DNA of 64,000 nucleotides. It comes from Zoroaster sp. YZ-2022 (lineage: Eukaryota; Echinodermata; Asteroidea; Forcipulatida; Zoroasteridae). The position numbers and the translations under genes are program-made. Position 1 is the first letter of the stretch. Each line of letters opens with the position of its first letter. This document shows, one piece after another, positions 11,891-25,515 of the stretch. Where the stretch lies: positions 28,998,366-29,062,365 of the forward strand of contig CM055816.1 in the NCBI GenBank assembly GCA_029582265.1, given 5' to 3'. A model generated the notes under the pieces. The model worked only from the letters and a program-made list of their open reading frames with translations. It ran no database searches and had not been told where the DNA came from.

Positions 11891-14612
11891 CGCAGAAGAA
11901 AACCCATGACAAACAGTTCCATGAACACATTTGATTACAATAAGAATATTTTTCAGGGGAGGCTTGTTGAAAGAGTGTGTGCCTGCTGCGCTGCGGCCAA
12001 GTATACTTGATCGAGCCAAAATTCCAACTGCCGCGACCTCAACACCTTCGACCCAGGCCCTATCAATCAAGTTGGCATTTTAATGGTGCAGGTTTAAATC
12101 ATAATGTCTTGTAATTGTATCCTGGAGGATGTTGTATTATTGTTTTTGATGTTATATTTACTTGGCCAGTGCAACTGTACAAACAAAACACGAGAAATTA
12201 ACATTAGAGGCTAAATCTTCATAAACACTAGGCAGCAAAATATTAATATTGGCCTATAATTGGATATTAACCACGAGTGAAGAAGAAACAATAATGGCTG
12301 ATAGGAGAGTAAGAGAAGTGGTCAAGAGAAGAGAATGGTGTGGAGAGCAAAACAAAGTCATTATTTTAACAACAAAACTTAAAACCGAGAAATATACAAG
12401 ACAACGGTAACAGTCAAGGACGGCAGAAAATAACCAGATAATTATGTGAAGACAATAAACAATCATAATAAGATGGGCAGGATTAATACAAGTGAAAGCA
12501 AAAAACTCAGACATTAAGTGTTTGTCCTATGGACGAACACTAGGCTGTTCTGATGTTTTTAACCTTTGAACTTATGATACACAAAGTCAATCTATAAAGA
12601 CTCACGATCTTCGCTGAGAACAATGCTTTATATTGCCACTTTAAACCTGTCACTTGAGGGCGCTATAATATGTGGCGACGTCAGTTAATCTATATTTTGG
12701 TATTTTTGAACCTCACTGTCGATATCTTACACGAACTTTAAAAAAATCTTCATCACATTGTTTTTGTACCCTAAAATATTGATTTTTATTCAAACTTCCT
12801 GTTGAACCGGAAGTAGAGGTCATTATGAGGTCACAATACCACAGCGCACATTCACAGTACCCATCAAGTCTATAACTGCAAAAAGTTTAAGTATCGAGTG
12901 TATACTTCTTGAGTTATGGTTCAAAATGGATTTGCTAATTAAATATTTATGAGACTGTAAATGGAAACTGGATGACGTCACGATGACGAAATTAGGTTTT
13001 TCGTACTAAGTTTTTTGATTATCTACAATTTGGTGTATAGTTTGACCCAATACAATAAAGTTTAGTTTTCGGCCGATTGCATTCCACGCTGTAAGTTGCT
13101 ACGCTTGTAACAATGGTTATGTCACTTATAAAACCGGTCATTTGAGGGCGCTATACGAGTTTTATGGTGGACAGGTCACGCTACACGTTAGTAATGGTGC
13201 CTAGCTAGAGCGGCATCAGTTAAACATATGTAGGATTTGAAAAACGGGTCCATAACGTGTATTATGTATACGTGTTGTGCACAAAGTAATTGGCCCTGAC
13301 GCCGCTTACGAATCCAATAACTACAATTGCGTTCAGACATCGTTCTTTAATTAGATTTGACTCAGTCGCAGCATTATATTTGTGTGTGTACGATGTACAA
13401 AGATATATTGAGAATCGCTGGCGATTAAGGACATGACTTAGTCACACTACGTGTCTGGACCACTGCTTTCATGTGATTCAGCAAGCGTAAAAATGACGTC
13501 TGGGCACCACACGAAAACAGATTCATCCATTGCAACAAGCCAATGCAATAATCAAGTGAAATTGAAACGTTAGGGATACGTATTAGCCTGGACCCCGCTC
13601 CATGAATTTACCATAGAGTTTTGTACACAGATACAAAACGCGCTATAAATGATGTCATGATGACGTCACAAGACATTCTAGGCCAAAAGGCACATCTACA
13701 GTACCCCACAAATGTATAACTGAAAACAGTTTGATGATCGGGTGTATACTTCTTGAGCTATGGTTATTCCAAGATTGCCTAATTAAATATTCACGTGACT
13801 ATAACTAAGCTAATTAATTAAGAATTTTAGTCTAATGACATTTAGAAACTAAGTCAAGGCATAAGCTTCCATATGGTATATGAGTTGACTCTTTCTGACA
13901 ATGCTAAGAAGGCCATTTGCCGCCAAGAAAATGCACGTGTTAATGCAATAGGGTTTTGCCAGAAAGAATAATAATAATTACAAAAAATTAAAATCTTGAC
14001 AGAAACAATAGCTCTTCCGACTATCACGTCGGAACAGCTAATTATTAATCCAATCTTAAAATGGCTTATTTTGTATTGTATTTTTTGTTAATTTATTTAT
14101 TCTATTATTATTTTATTTTGTTATTATTTGTTGCGCTTGGGCTGGTGGGATATGGTCGGGACTGTATACTGACGCCCTTTCAACAATAGAGGGCGCATCC
14201 AATATGCTAGCTGCCATCGTCAGACTCTATCTAGTATTTTCATTACAAGAAGACGTGGCAAAATTATAATATTAACGTTGCAAAATGTATAGTATAAGTC
14301 TAAATAGGCCTTTCTAGTTTAAGTCATTAATTTTTTTTAATTGGCAAGATTCTGCTACATTAATCAAACGTTAAATAAAAGGTAAGCTGGCGCTTTGTTT
14401 GATCTTTGAAGGTTGTTTTTGCAAGTCTCGACCTCGACGCTCGAAATTGAAGGTACTAGGCCTAGTACTACTAGTCATCAACACTTTCTCAGAGACAGAG
14501 TGACAATATTATCAATCTGTTGTGAGTCGACAGGGTGGGGTGGGGCATGGCATAGATTGAGGAGGAAAGGAGTGGACACATGGGTATCAATTTTCAGGGA
14601 TGGATGGAAAGT
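11891..14612. other. NDUFS2 intron with an old internal duplication
   Basis: Segments near 12646-13000, 13110-13150 and 13639-13810 share GAGGGCGCTATA and GTGTATACTTCTTGAG-type blocks, so an old dispersed or duplicated repeat is present. Nothing else recognised. The minus frame at 11810-12070 partly covers the minisatellite and is not supported as a gene. Confidence 0.45.
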
Positions 14613-15623
14613 AGCCCCATTCTAGGGTCAATACACTGGACTCCCTCCGTATCCATGGTTTGTTCGAACTTCTATTGTTCACACAGTCTCTATTTTAGAA
14701 TAATTATGTAATTTGTCGCTGTGAACAGGGACAAATGACATAAATCATAATTATTCTAAAAATAGGAGACTGAATGGAGGAAGCATTCGGACTAAGCTTG
14801 GGGTTGGGCGATACTGATTTTTTCATCCACGATAAATCGGCAAACATGGGCCTATCACGATTTTCGATAGTATCGCGATTAATTTTTTTTCATTTATGCA
14901 AGATTGCTTTAGAGCCGATACAGGTATGTGCCCCTCTACAAACATCACATAAATCGTAAATTTGTTTGCATAGCGTGTACTTCTGAAGTAGTTTCTCACT
15001 TCCAAAAGCTGAAAAGACTGTCCTAATTTTGTTTCCATGGAATTTCTGAATTGACTCACAATGGTGATTTATTTTTTAATCGCAATATATTTTGTTAATC
15101 GTGATTTGCCGATATCTCGATAACTTAAAAAGGTTCTCTATATTGTAATCGAATAAAAAAGGTATAGTGATATTCGATATTATCGTGTTATTGCTCAAGC
15201 TTAATTCGGACTACCATGGACCGTGTCCCACATGTACAAAAAAGGAGAGATTTGTTCAACCTTTGATCTGCTAATTATTACAATATAAAATGTTGTGATT
15301 AGGTAAGCTTGCCCAAGCAGACACTTTTGGCATAAAGTTCACTATTGTGAGATTGGTACTTTTGGTGAATTTTTATTATTGTTTTTTAATTTAAAAAAAT
15401 GTTTTGAAAATTTCATGAAAGTGAGCTATACCAGAATAATGGAATTAATGCAAAAAAAATTCTGCTTGGGCAAGGTTACCTAATCACTAAGTTTTAGGTT
15501 GTAATAATTAACAGATCAAAAGTTGAAAAAACAAATTGCCCCTTTTTTGTACATGTAGGGTTAGGGGTAACTTAGGGCCAAGGATACAGAGGGAGTCCAG
15601 TGTATTGGCCCTATAATGGGGCT
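14613..15623. mobile_element. Hairpin DNA element with ~45-bp terminal inverted repeats
   Basis: The left end AGCCCCATTCTAGGGTCAAT, then ACACTGGACTCCCTC, matches the reverse complement of the right end ending at 15623. A second inverted pair lies inside (about 15231-15325 against 15460-15560). No transposase frame, so non-autonomous. Its left arm is broken by the hAT-like MITE at 14794-15204. Confidence 0.8.
14794..15204 (+). mobile_element. hAT-like MITE with 8-bp target duplication
   Basis: Starts AAGCTTGGGGTTGGGCGATA and ends with TATTGCTCAAGCTTAA. It is flanked by perfect TTCGGACT at 14786-14793 and 15205-15212. A second copy in opposite orientation lies at 59271-59690. Eight-bp duplications are the hAT hallmark; no coding sequence. 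Confidence 0.85.
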
Positions 15624-15803
15624 AGATGACATGTAATGTTAACATTAACAAGAAAGAATGTAGAATACAGCCGCCACTTATATACAAATTATGACAAATT
15701 ATCACACATTCCTTTAAAAGATGATAGCGGACACATTTAAGGAGAGGAAAGTTTAGTCAAGTGAGGATTGGAAATGGTATTTTGGGTGATTTTGAGCAAT
15801 TAA

Positions 15804-16147
15804 CCCTCCTACTTTTGGTGCCTTTTTCAGACAAGTTGATGCACCATTTGAAACCATTCGTTTTGTGAAACACACCAAGGTGTAGGTGTATCCGCCATTC
15901 AAAACCATTTGAATGATTTATGTTACTGCGTAGTACATTCACCATTTGAAACCATTCGGCTATGGAAACACATCAAGGTGTAGTGTATCCACCATTCAAA
16001 ACCATTTGAATGGATTTGAATGGTAGTAAAGCTTGCTACCAACACTTTTCAAATGGTACATGTATCATCATGTGTGTACAAAACCAATGGCCATTTTGGT
16101 TAAGTGGAAATGTTGAATGGTTTCAAATGGTCAAACAGTAGGAGGGT
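15804..16147. mobile_element. TTAA-type MITE, family B (CCATTTGAAACCATT interior)
   Basis: Left edge TTAA|CCCTCCTACT, right edge AGTAGGAGGG then TTTTAA. The interior is a palindrome-like run of ACCATTTGAAACCATTCG motifs shared with 50532, 60431 and 61986. Confidence 0.8.
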
Positions 16148-16410
16148 TTTAAGGTATGCACAACCAGTGAAATGTTGGCTATTCTGTCGTCTGCTAAAAA
16201 CACATGCTTAGACCTGTAGAGAAAGGACACTTGTGCACAAGTGGCAGTTGGGTTTGACATTCTTTCCTTAATGTTAGACTTAGTGTTCATCTATAGCTTT
16301 AGGCTCATTTCACACACTTCTAAACCGTTTGCCATTGCTTGTTATTATTATTGATTTTTTTAAATCTGACAAAGCAGCCAGTGGGCTGAAAAAAAAAATA
16401 AAATAAAAAC

Positions 16411-17556
<1,146 letters not shown>

Positions 17557-17747
17557 TCAAATTTACATAGTTAAAAATACTATAAAAAGTTATATATAAC
17601 TTACAAGTTCCTTAATAAATTAAGGAGAAATTAGAAACACATAATCATACAAAAAGGGAAGAGGAGAGCGGGAAAGGGCAGTGGTTAGAGGGAATTGAGA
17701 GAAGGGGACAACAAGGAGGGAGGCTGGGTATGGTTAGAAACAACATT

Positions 17748-17990
17748 CTAAAACATCATTATTGCATATCTTTTCTGGCCAAAGGTCATACCGTCAGCCT
17801 GAGCAATGGCCACCTTCAGATGTAACAAGTGGTTCATATGCAACTTTCTGGCAGGCATCTTGGGCTTTCTGAAACGCATCTTGTTCAGTAGATTTCGTCG
17901 TCGGAATAAAAGTGACAGCGACTTGCCAACCATTGCCAGCAATATAAGCACACCGGCAGCCGTGAAATCTCTCAATGAAAAGGACGTAGG
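17748..17990 (-). other. Open stretch of unknown nature
   Basis: Better base balance than its surroundings and overlapping open frames. One minus frame reads RCAYIAGNGWQVAVTFIP then TTKSTEQDAFQKAQDAC, another MRDFTAAGVLILLAMVGKSL. I recognise neither, and neither matches NDUFS2. Could be a decayed transposon exon. Confidence 0.2.
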
Positions 17991-18178
17991 TTAAAAGGAC
18001 AGTATCGTCATGATCAGACCAGACTTTGGACAGAGCATGGCCTGGGACAGTGTCCTAGTTTTGGATGAACTTAGTGACTGAAAAAAATAGACAAGATAAC
18101 TGGGCGCGATAAGTCCAAATTACTCTGGATGATGTATAAATAATAAGCCAGTAAGCTTCATAATAATGATTTGTATAC

Positions 18179-18422
18179 AGCAGCCATTGTAATATGATCT
18201 TATCATGCCCTGTTATCTAGGCCTCAGTAACAGTAATATGATATTATTGTGCCCTGTTATCTAGGCCTCAGCAACAGTAATATCATCTTATCATTCCCTG
18301 TTATCTCGGCCTCAGCAACAGTAACATGATCTTATTGTGCCCTGTTATCTAGGCCTCAGCAACAGTAATATGATCTTATTGTGCCCTGTTATCTAGGCAT
18401 CAGCAACAGTAATATAATCTTA
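18179..18422. repeat. 44-bp tandem repeat, ~5.5 copies
   Basis: The phase point GTTATCTAGGCCTCAG recurs at 18212, 18256, 18300, 18344 and 18388. Confidence 0.93.
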
Positions 18423-18566
18423 TACTCAAACTCACAATAAATAGCACCAACTACAAATTCATTTGAATGCCACTTGGCCACAGCTTTCAAGCTTTTTTAT
18501 TCAAAGAGGTTGACACCATCAACCACCGGAATACCAGACTATGGGCAAACCGGATTTGTCATTAAA

Positions 18567-18998
18567 CAGCATTTGATAAAGACAAACAAACACACACCCT
18601 GAGATACCCAAGACCTCAGAGAAAAACCAGCTGGGACCACCTATACAGCGTACCCAAGCCTCTGTCTACCAAGACCTGGCACCACTAACCCCCAATGGTG
18701 ATAGTTATTAAAACATACATTTAAATGTTGACAATAACAAACAGTATAATGCACATGTGTACATCTATATGCTAATACACAGCATAATTTGATAAAGACA
18801 AACAAACACACACCCTGAGATACCCAAGACCTCAGAGAAAAACCAGCTGGGACCACCTACACAGCGTACCCAAGACTCTGTATACCCAGACCTGGCACCA
18901 CTAACCCCCAATGGGGATAGTTATTAAAACATACATTTAAATGTTGACAATAACAAACGGTATAATGCACATGTGTAACATATGCTAATACACAGCAT
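18567..18998. repeat. 216-bp direct repeat, two copies
   Basis: ATTTGATAAAGACAAACAAA begins units at 18571 and 18787, both running through CAGCTGGGACCACCTA and ATTTAAATGTTGACAATAAC. High similarity suggests a recent duplication. Confidence 0.92.
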
Positions 18999-19542
18999 AT
19001 CACATGAATCAATACAATATGAATCAACCAAGTGTTCGCGTCCCACCTAGGAAGCTGCGGTCTGAACTAGCCCGAGGGAGATCCCGGCACTATGAACACT
19101 TGATAACATGTAAATAACGGAGGACTAAAATCTCCATATTATTAAGTTTAATTTTCTAGGACTGCAGTAACTGTTAATTGCCAGAACTGCTGCACCAAAA
19201 GTGGGAAGTTAATGTGCTATTCCGCCCAAACTGCCACACGCGAGAAGCGCCCAAAGGAACAGAACAAAACCCCACAAAAGTGCACCAGTTACAGCACAGA
19301 CAGAATACAATTACACAGATTAGCCTTGAAAATGGAAAGCCCTTTTTGGAGACAGATGGACCCAATCGAAACGATAAAGGCTAGCATCCCACCAGATAAA
19401 CTGCGGGAGCTGCAGTACCCTAGCCCCAAGCTTTTTACACTATCTGTGTGGAACCTTGATTTTTTTCCTGAAAATAAAAATGAATTATAATTAAACAGCT
19501 GTAACAAAAAAGTCAGATAGAAATCACAACATATGTTTATGC
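18999..19542. other. NDUFS2 intron, no recognised feature
   Basis: Somewhat GC-richer around 19170-19450 with open frames on both strands (for example 19212-19490 plus). No recognisable domain. Confidence 0.3.
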
Positions 19543-20402
19543 GTGGTAATATACCTCGCCAATATCTCTGATTAATCATTTCCCGTACTTCTTCTCCTTA
19601 ACTGGACCTCTGTTTCTTCTAAGGTGCAATGCTGCACAATGTCTTCTTCCTGGGTTGGAGTTTTGGATAACGTAATTCACAACCAGGCCCCATTGGTTTC
19701 CATGGCGGCTCTGTATCCCTCTAATATCAGACGTCGCTCTTCATTATTTACAGGTAATCGGACTTGTCTGTGGGCCATGGCGAAATGTGTTGGTCTCTCA
19801 CAGACGTAGACGTAGACAGGTGTGACAATCGTCCACTAACTCTAGATGAGAGCAATTTGGCATTGACTCATCTACATAATGATTATGTAAACTGGAAAGA
19901 CGTACCTAAAGTGTTGTGAGTCCTTTTACTTACATTTGTATAGACGACGTACCATTTGAAAAAGACTCGGATCCTTTAGGTACGTCTTTTATATTACAAC
20001 TTTGTTATAGACGACTTCTACCATTTGAAAAGACTCCCGATCCTTTAGGGTACGTCTTTTTATATTACATTTACATATAGACGACGTATCATTTGGAAAA
20101 TACTCTGATCCTAGATTAGCGGGAAGTGTCACACCTGTCTCACGTCTACATCATGTGAGACCAACACATTTCATCATAGGCCCACAAACAAGTCCGATTA
20201 CCTGTGAATAATGATCAGAGCGACGTCAGGATACAGAGCCGCATGGAAACTCAATGGGTTCTGGCTGTGGATTACTTTATTCAAAAACTCCAACCCAGAA
20301 GAAGACATCGTTCAGCATTATCTCTCAGAAGAAACGCGATCAAGTTAAGGGAAGAGTACGAGAAATAATTAATCGGATTATTGGCAGGTATGAGGCTACC
20401 AC
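19543..20402. mobile_element. Long foldback element with ~290-bp arms
   Basis: 19543-19850 and about 20100-20402 are inverted copies, for example CAATGTCTTCTTCCTGGGTT against its reverse near 20300. The loop (about 19925-20100) holds three ~67-bp direct units, each with GACGACGTACCATTTG-like and GGATCCTTTAGG motifs. No transposase frame. Superfamily not assigned. Confidence 0.85.
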
Positions 20403-21909
20403 AGAAAAATGCTTTTGATTGTTATCTGACTTTTTATTACTAGGCTGTTTAATTATAATTTATTTTATTTTCAGAAAAATCCAAGGTTCCACATACATAG
20501 ATACACGTAAACGGGAATTTACAACAATTACAAACAAAAATAAACACTTGATCCCTTTTCTGGGATGGCATCGTAATAATAATTACACTGATAAGCAATT
20601 AGACAAAACTGCGTCTAATAATAGCAGATAAAATATACATCATACCAAATTCATTATGACTATGAGGACTGGCCGACTGGAAGAAGAGAATAGAATAAGA
20701 ATAAGACGTAGAGGTCTCACGGAATAGACAACAAGTAATCGTGCTATTATATTTAAATAAACTTAGGCCTACCCTTGCCCAGAAGTACTGGTCACATGCG
20801 TACGCAACCCCAAATTTCCCACAATAGTCGAAGTTCAAGATTAATTTTTCAAAACGAAAATCGAAAAAGAAATATTGAAAAGCCGCCACTTAAAATCCCA
20901 CCAGTTTCAATATATAGGCTATATTTCAAACTTTTCTACCCTTCTGTGTACAGGTATGCATGAATATTATGTATTAACAAACTGTTTAAATTGTAAGTGC
21001 CAAGATGTTACCTTTTATCTTATCTTTCATGGTTCTTAGTAATGTGGGAGGCTTGGAAGGGACGGAAACACACAAGATTTGTACACTTATGCGCGAACTG
21101 TTTCAAAACGCCCTCGGATCCGTCACTGATACATATATAGTTCACTTAGTGTCAGATCAGACAAACCATTGAAGTACTTAGGCAGTGTGTTGTTAATCTC
21201 CATTGTTGCAAATCCACGAGTGAAATGAAATTGAACAATCGGCTACCGGACTCATTGTGAAATTCTACAGACATCTACGGTCGGAGGGGTTGGAGCTTGG
21301 GGCGGAGTCAGCTAAAGCAGAGCTTTTACTGTCAAGACCTTAATGGACAGTCAGCTTCTACGGTACGTGCAGAAACGCATGCTGAACACTCATTCAAACA
21401 CGCATGGTTGCATCGTTTCGTCCGGCGCGGCCGTGCAAAGCTTGCCCTCGAATCACGTGGCATAGTAACAGTCGCTACGCACAGGGTCAAAGTCTGGGTC
21501 ACTTGGACAAGGCTTATTGGAGTGGCTTTGGGCTGCTGATATACGACCACCGTATTAGGACAAACCTGTAAGTGTATCACGCATGTTGTACATTTACATG
21601 TATGGATTGACAACACTAAGGGAATGCCTTATTAAGGTATGTACAATTAATTTACTTGTTAAAGCAATTGTAACTTTGTATACAATTTATTTTAAGAACA
21701 TTGCCTTTTTGCAAATTTGTCATTGCTCAAATGAATTAATACAACTTAAAATTTGGATTATGATAAACTCCATTTTTTTTACCCACAGGCTCTTGTCTTA
21801 AAATGTTAGGTTATTACCTCCTGGGTAGTCCTAGTTACTATTTTTTTATTTGTTTATTTAATTGTAATTAAATCCAAAATGTACAGAAATAAATGTATTT
21901 GTGAACTCT
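20403..21909. other. NDUFS2 intron, no recognised feature
   Basis: Mostly AT-rich. The 21290-21540 stretch is GC- and CpG-richer with open frames on both strands but no recognisable product. Confidence 0.35.
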
Positions 21910-22409
21910 NNNNNNNNNNNNNNNNNNNNNNNNNNNNNNNNNNNNNNNNNNNNNNNNNNNNNNNNNNNNNNNNNNNNNNNNNNNNNNNNNNNNNNNNNNN
22001 NNNNNNNNNNNNNNNNNNNNNNNNNNNNNNNNNNNNNNNNNNNNNNNNNNNNNNNNNNNNNNNNNNNNNNNNNNNNNNNNNNNNNNNNNNNNNNNNNNNN
22101 NNNNNNNNNNNNNNNNNNNNNNNNNNNNNNNNNNNNNNNNNNNNNNNNNNNNNNNNNNNNNNNNNNNNNNNNNNNNNNNNNNNNNNNNNNNNNNNNNNNN
22201 NNNNNNNNNNNNNNNNNNNNNNNNNNNNNNNNNNNNNNNNNNNNNNNNNNNNNNNNNNNNNNNNNNNNNNNNNNNNNNNNNNNNNNNNNNNNNNNNNNNN
22301 NNNNNNNNNNNNNNNNNNNNNNNNNNNNNNNNNNNNNNNNNNNNNNNNNNNNNNNNNNNNNNNNNNNNNNNNNNNNNNNNNNNNNNNNNNNNNNNNNNNN
22401 NNNNNNNNN
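21910..22409. other. Assembly gap (500 N)
   Basis: Exactly 500 N; true length unknown. Confidence 0.99.
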
Positions 22410-23400
22410 GAAGAAAATTTATACAAAAAATATAGAGGGTTGTGGATATGAATATTTAATGTTGGATGTGTTGTATGATTTATTATTATAAGTTGTAAAA
22501 TCTGATTAAGAAGGGTAAAAGGGTTGTGTGTTCTAAGGTTTAATTTTTTTTTTAATTTATGAAAATGATAATAAAATACAATATTATTAAAGTTGTAGGG
22601 ATTTATTTATGAATAACATAAAAAATATGACATGGGGTCAAGAAATTATCAATGTTCCAATGAACACAAAACAATTTTTGGAAATTGCTAGGAAAAAAAT
22701 CGACGATACACTTTTTTATAACATAAACAAAAAATAATGATCACAGTTTTGACTTATAAAAAGAGTACTCTTTTCAGTTAGGGATGTCAGGGATGTCAGT
22801 AGCTCTTTGCTCCAGAGCCTGAAACAAATTTTTCCCGCAATGGAAGATTGAACGTTCATTCGAATGGAAAGAAAATATCCCTCGTTGTCTTTTGATTCAA
22901 GCCAACGCCAACTGAAACTGTTCTTTACACTAGCATCAATTTTTTTTTCAGATCCACACCTCTTCCGACCTCCATTATGGTAGCCAAAGTTGAGTAAAAT
23001 CAGTAAAAAAATTCAGAAAATGAGGGCCGCGAAACGCAATCTTTATGATCATGTTGCGATCACATGTATACAACACACTGTATACAACACACACACACAT
23101 GGACCGACACACACATGGACCGACACACACCATTTCCAATATGGCAGAGCAATAGGCTAGTCTTAGTTCAAGATGTTGCTCGTTATCTCGCTACTATTGT
23201 TTTCCATTGCATGTACTACATGCATGAACCATCGAACGCTATCGGGCACTTTCACAACAACGAAAAAGCCGAAATTCCGGCAATAGCCGTACAATTATGT
23301 AAGAAGTACAATTATGAGTAATTTTTCTTTAGTACGAGTACATGGTAAACATTTTTGCGAGTATGATAAGCTCGTGCTCGGGGATCACCCCAAGCTTCGA
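22410..23400. other. NDUFS2 intron, no recognised feature
   Basis: AT-rich with a short CA-rich patch (23085-23130, ACACACATGGACCGACAC duplicated). Confidence 0.4.
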
Positions 23401-24247
23401 AATTCCCACTTACCGGAGGTAAGTGGATTTTTCAGGCGGTAAGTGATTTTAAAAAGTGGGTAAGTTGCTGGGTAAGTGGATCTATTCATGTTTTTATGTC
23501 ATGTCCCATAACAACATGGCCAGACATTGAAATCGGGTAAGTGACTTTTGGAAATGGGTAAGTGAAAATACAAGGATGGGTACGTGATGGTTAAGTGATG
23601 GTTAAGTGATGGTTAAGTGATGGGTAAGTGATGGTTAAGTGATGGTTAAGTGATGGTTAAGTGATGGTTAAGTGATGGGTAAGTGATGGGTAAGTGATGG
23701 GTAAATGATGGTTAAGTGATGGGTAAGTGATGGTTAAGTGATGGGTAAGTGATGGTTAAGTGATGGTTAAGTGATGGTTAAGTGATGGGTAAGTGATGGG
23801 TAAGTGATGGTTAAGTGATGGGTAAGTGATGGTTAAGTGATGGGTAAGTGATGGGTAAGTGATGGGTAAGTGATGGGTAAGTGATGGGTAAGTGATGGGT
23901 AAGTGATGGTTAAGTGATGGGTAAGTGATGGTTAAGTGATGGGTAAGTGATGGTTAAGTGATGGGTAAGTGATGGGTAAGTGATGGGTAAGTGATGGTTA
24001 AGTGATGGTTAAGTGATGGGTAAGTGATGGGTAAGTGATGGGTAAGTGATGGGTAAGTGATGGGTAAGTGATGGTTAAGTGATGGTTAAGTGATGGTTAA
24101 GTGATGGGTAAGTGATGGGTAAGTGATGGGTAAGTGATGGGTAAGTGATGGGTAAGTGATGGGTAAGTGATGGGTAAGTGATGGGTAAGTGATGGGTAAG
24201 TGATGGGTAAGTGATGGGTAAGTGATGGGTAAGTGATGGGTAAGTGA
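23401..24247. repeat. 11-bp minisatellite (GGGTAAGTGAT)n
   Basis: From about 23575 to 24247 the 11-mer TAAGTGATGGG repeats some 60 times, with two unit types (GGG or GGT before TAAG) in irregular order, pure GGG at the right end. 23401-23575 has degenerate founders. It lies in an NDUFS2 intron, ending 142 bp from the exon 3 donor. The repeated GGTAAGTG is itself a donor-like string, but on the strand opposite to the gene. Confidence 0.97.
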
Positions 24248-24389
24248 CAACAAAATTTAATTTTCGAGGCTTGGATCACCCATGAGACTTACTCAGGGAA
24301 GCTAGTCAATCGCACCCATTGAAAATCAGCAATGTTGTACTGCGGTCTTTTGAGCATGAAAATTGAACAAATAAATACAGAATTCTTAC

Positions 24390-24499
24390 TTCCCCGCTGA
24401 GTTCCAGAACGAGACGTAGAACACCGTGGGCAGCTGGATGCTGGGGACCAAAGTTGATAACTAGATTGGAGACATCCTTCTCTGGTATTTTATCTCGAT
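24390..24499 (-). CDS. NDUFS2: NDUFS2 exon 3: GPQHPAAHG quinone-site loop
   Basis: The acceptor TTCCTCAG precedes 24499; the exon is 110 bp and ends in phase 0 before GTAAGAAT. It encodes [17 protein letters not shown] followed by [20 protein letters not shown], an unmistakable signature of the 49-kDa / NuoD family. From knowledge of the family, the second His of this loop (His59 of the mature bovine protein) lines the quinone-binding cavity. The 603-bp intron between exons 2 and 3 holds a TTAA-type MITE (24556-24957). Immediately downstream the gene runs into a 670-bp 11-bp-unit minisatellite that ends 142 bp from the donor. Confidence 0.97.
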
Positions 24500-24555
24500 C
24501 TGAGGAATTGATTTCAATAGATACAGTTCATTTTCGAGTGCCCAATCCCCATTAT

Positions 24556-24957
24556 CCCTCTTCCGACTACTACAAGGGTCAAAATCAGTCAAAATGTTGA
24601 TATACTTGGCAAGGTATATCTGGTGCACTTAAAAGTCAAACACTGTCGAACCTTATGTGACTACAAGGGTCAAAATCAGTCAAAATGTTGATATACTTGG
24701 CAAGGTATATCTGGTGCACTTATAAGTCAAACACTGTCGAACCTTACGTGTAGCAAGTACATTTACAGGCCAAAATGAGTCAACCAATTTTGACTGGTAA
24801 AAGCATTGTCTTGTATTATTGAGGGTGGTCAAAATGACAGTAAAAACCAATCAAAAATGCCCCTGTGTGCACATTTGGGTCAACAGTCAAAACAGGCAGT
24901 TGACTGGTTTTGACCACTATAGCTACTTGCCACAAAAGTTCAGCCCTAGTAGGAGGG
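24556..24957. mobile_element. TTAA-type MITE, family A (TCAAAATCAGTC interior)
   Basis: Degraded left end TTAT|CCCTCTTCCGACTAC, right end TAGTAGGAGGG|TTA. The interior carries GGTCAAAATCAGTCAAAATG and AACAGGCAGTTGACTGG. The left ~105 bp is duplicated in tandem. Sits in the 603-bp intron between NDUFS2 exons 2 and 3. Confidence 0.8.
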
Positions 24958-25102
24958 TTATATTGAATGAATAATAATAAATAATGAAGACTTATTTTGC
25001 GCCAAAATTAGTGCTCCTGGCCTATCAATATGTGCCCATCACAGCTCATGCACTATGCAAATACATGTAAGCCATATTCCAAAAAAAAAACTGTGCTGTT
25101 AC

Positions 25103-25209
25103 CATCCCAGGGAGGTGCTAGCCACTTGGATGTGACCTCATCTGGCCACATGACAGCTTTGGCATACTGCTCCACGTCCTTCACCTCCGGCTGCCATTGC
25201 TTTGCACCT
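25103..25209 (-). CDS. NDUFS2: NDUFS2 exon 2: N-terminal mature region
   Basis: A poly-pyrimidine tract (T run ending ATCCCTCAG on the minus strand) gives the acceptor just before 25209. The 107-bp exon reads RGAKQWQPEVKDVEQY, then AVMWPDEVTSKWLAPPWD, matching the animal NDUFS2 segment with WQP...AVMYP...PPW. It ends with the first base of an Asp codon at 25103, followed by GTAACAG. Entry and exit phases agree with exons 1 and 3. Intron 1 upstream is about 4.8 kb and carries several nested DNA transposons. Confidence 0.95.
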
Positions 25210-25329
25210 CTGAGGGATTAAAAAAAAAAAAAAAAATCTTAATAAGGTGCTCTGTTCAAATAACATCCTTCTGAACTCAATTTCTTGACACTTCTACATT
25301 TACTGAGTTTGCACAAGCTTAGCCCTTAA

Positions 25330-25515
25330 CCCTAACCCCCTAGGTATTCTGGCTAGGAACCTTCCTGAATCATTATCTTCAAAACGCACTATGCATTTTC
25401 GTTGACCTTTCGTGTTCAGCACTTATGGCCTGTACTTCTTGCCAGGTAGTAATTTTGTCCCATTTGAAGGTGTGAATGCACCAGTTTCCAACATTGCTGA
25501 ATTTTTGTCATGTAA
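25330..25515. mobile_element. TTAA-type MITE fragment, family F (CCCTAAC end)
   Basis: TTAA|CCCTAACCCCCTAGG then GTATTCTGGCTAGGAACC and GCACTTATGGCCTGTACTTC, the same interior as 53625-53885. Right end missing. Confidence 0.65.

Noticed and set aside
13441..13510. Possible NDUFS2 exon with an LNHM-like string on the minus strand
   Set aside because: Only a few residues agree and the flanking codons do not match the family.
23575..24279. CRISPR-like regular repeat
   Set aside because: An 11-bp unit repeats with no spacers in an animal intron; it is a minisatellite.
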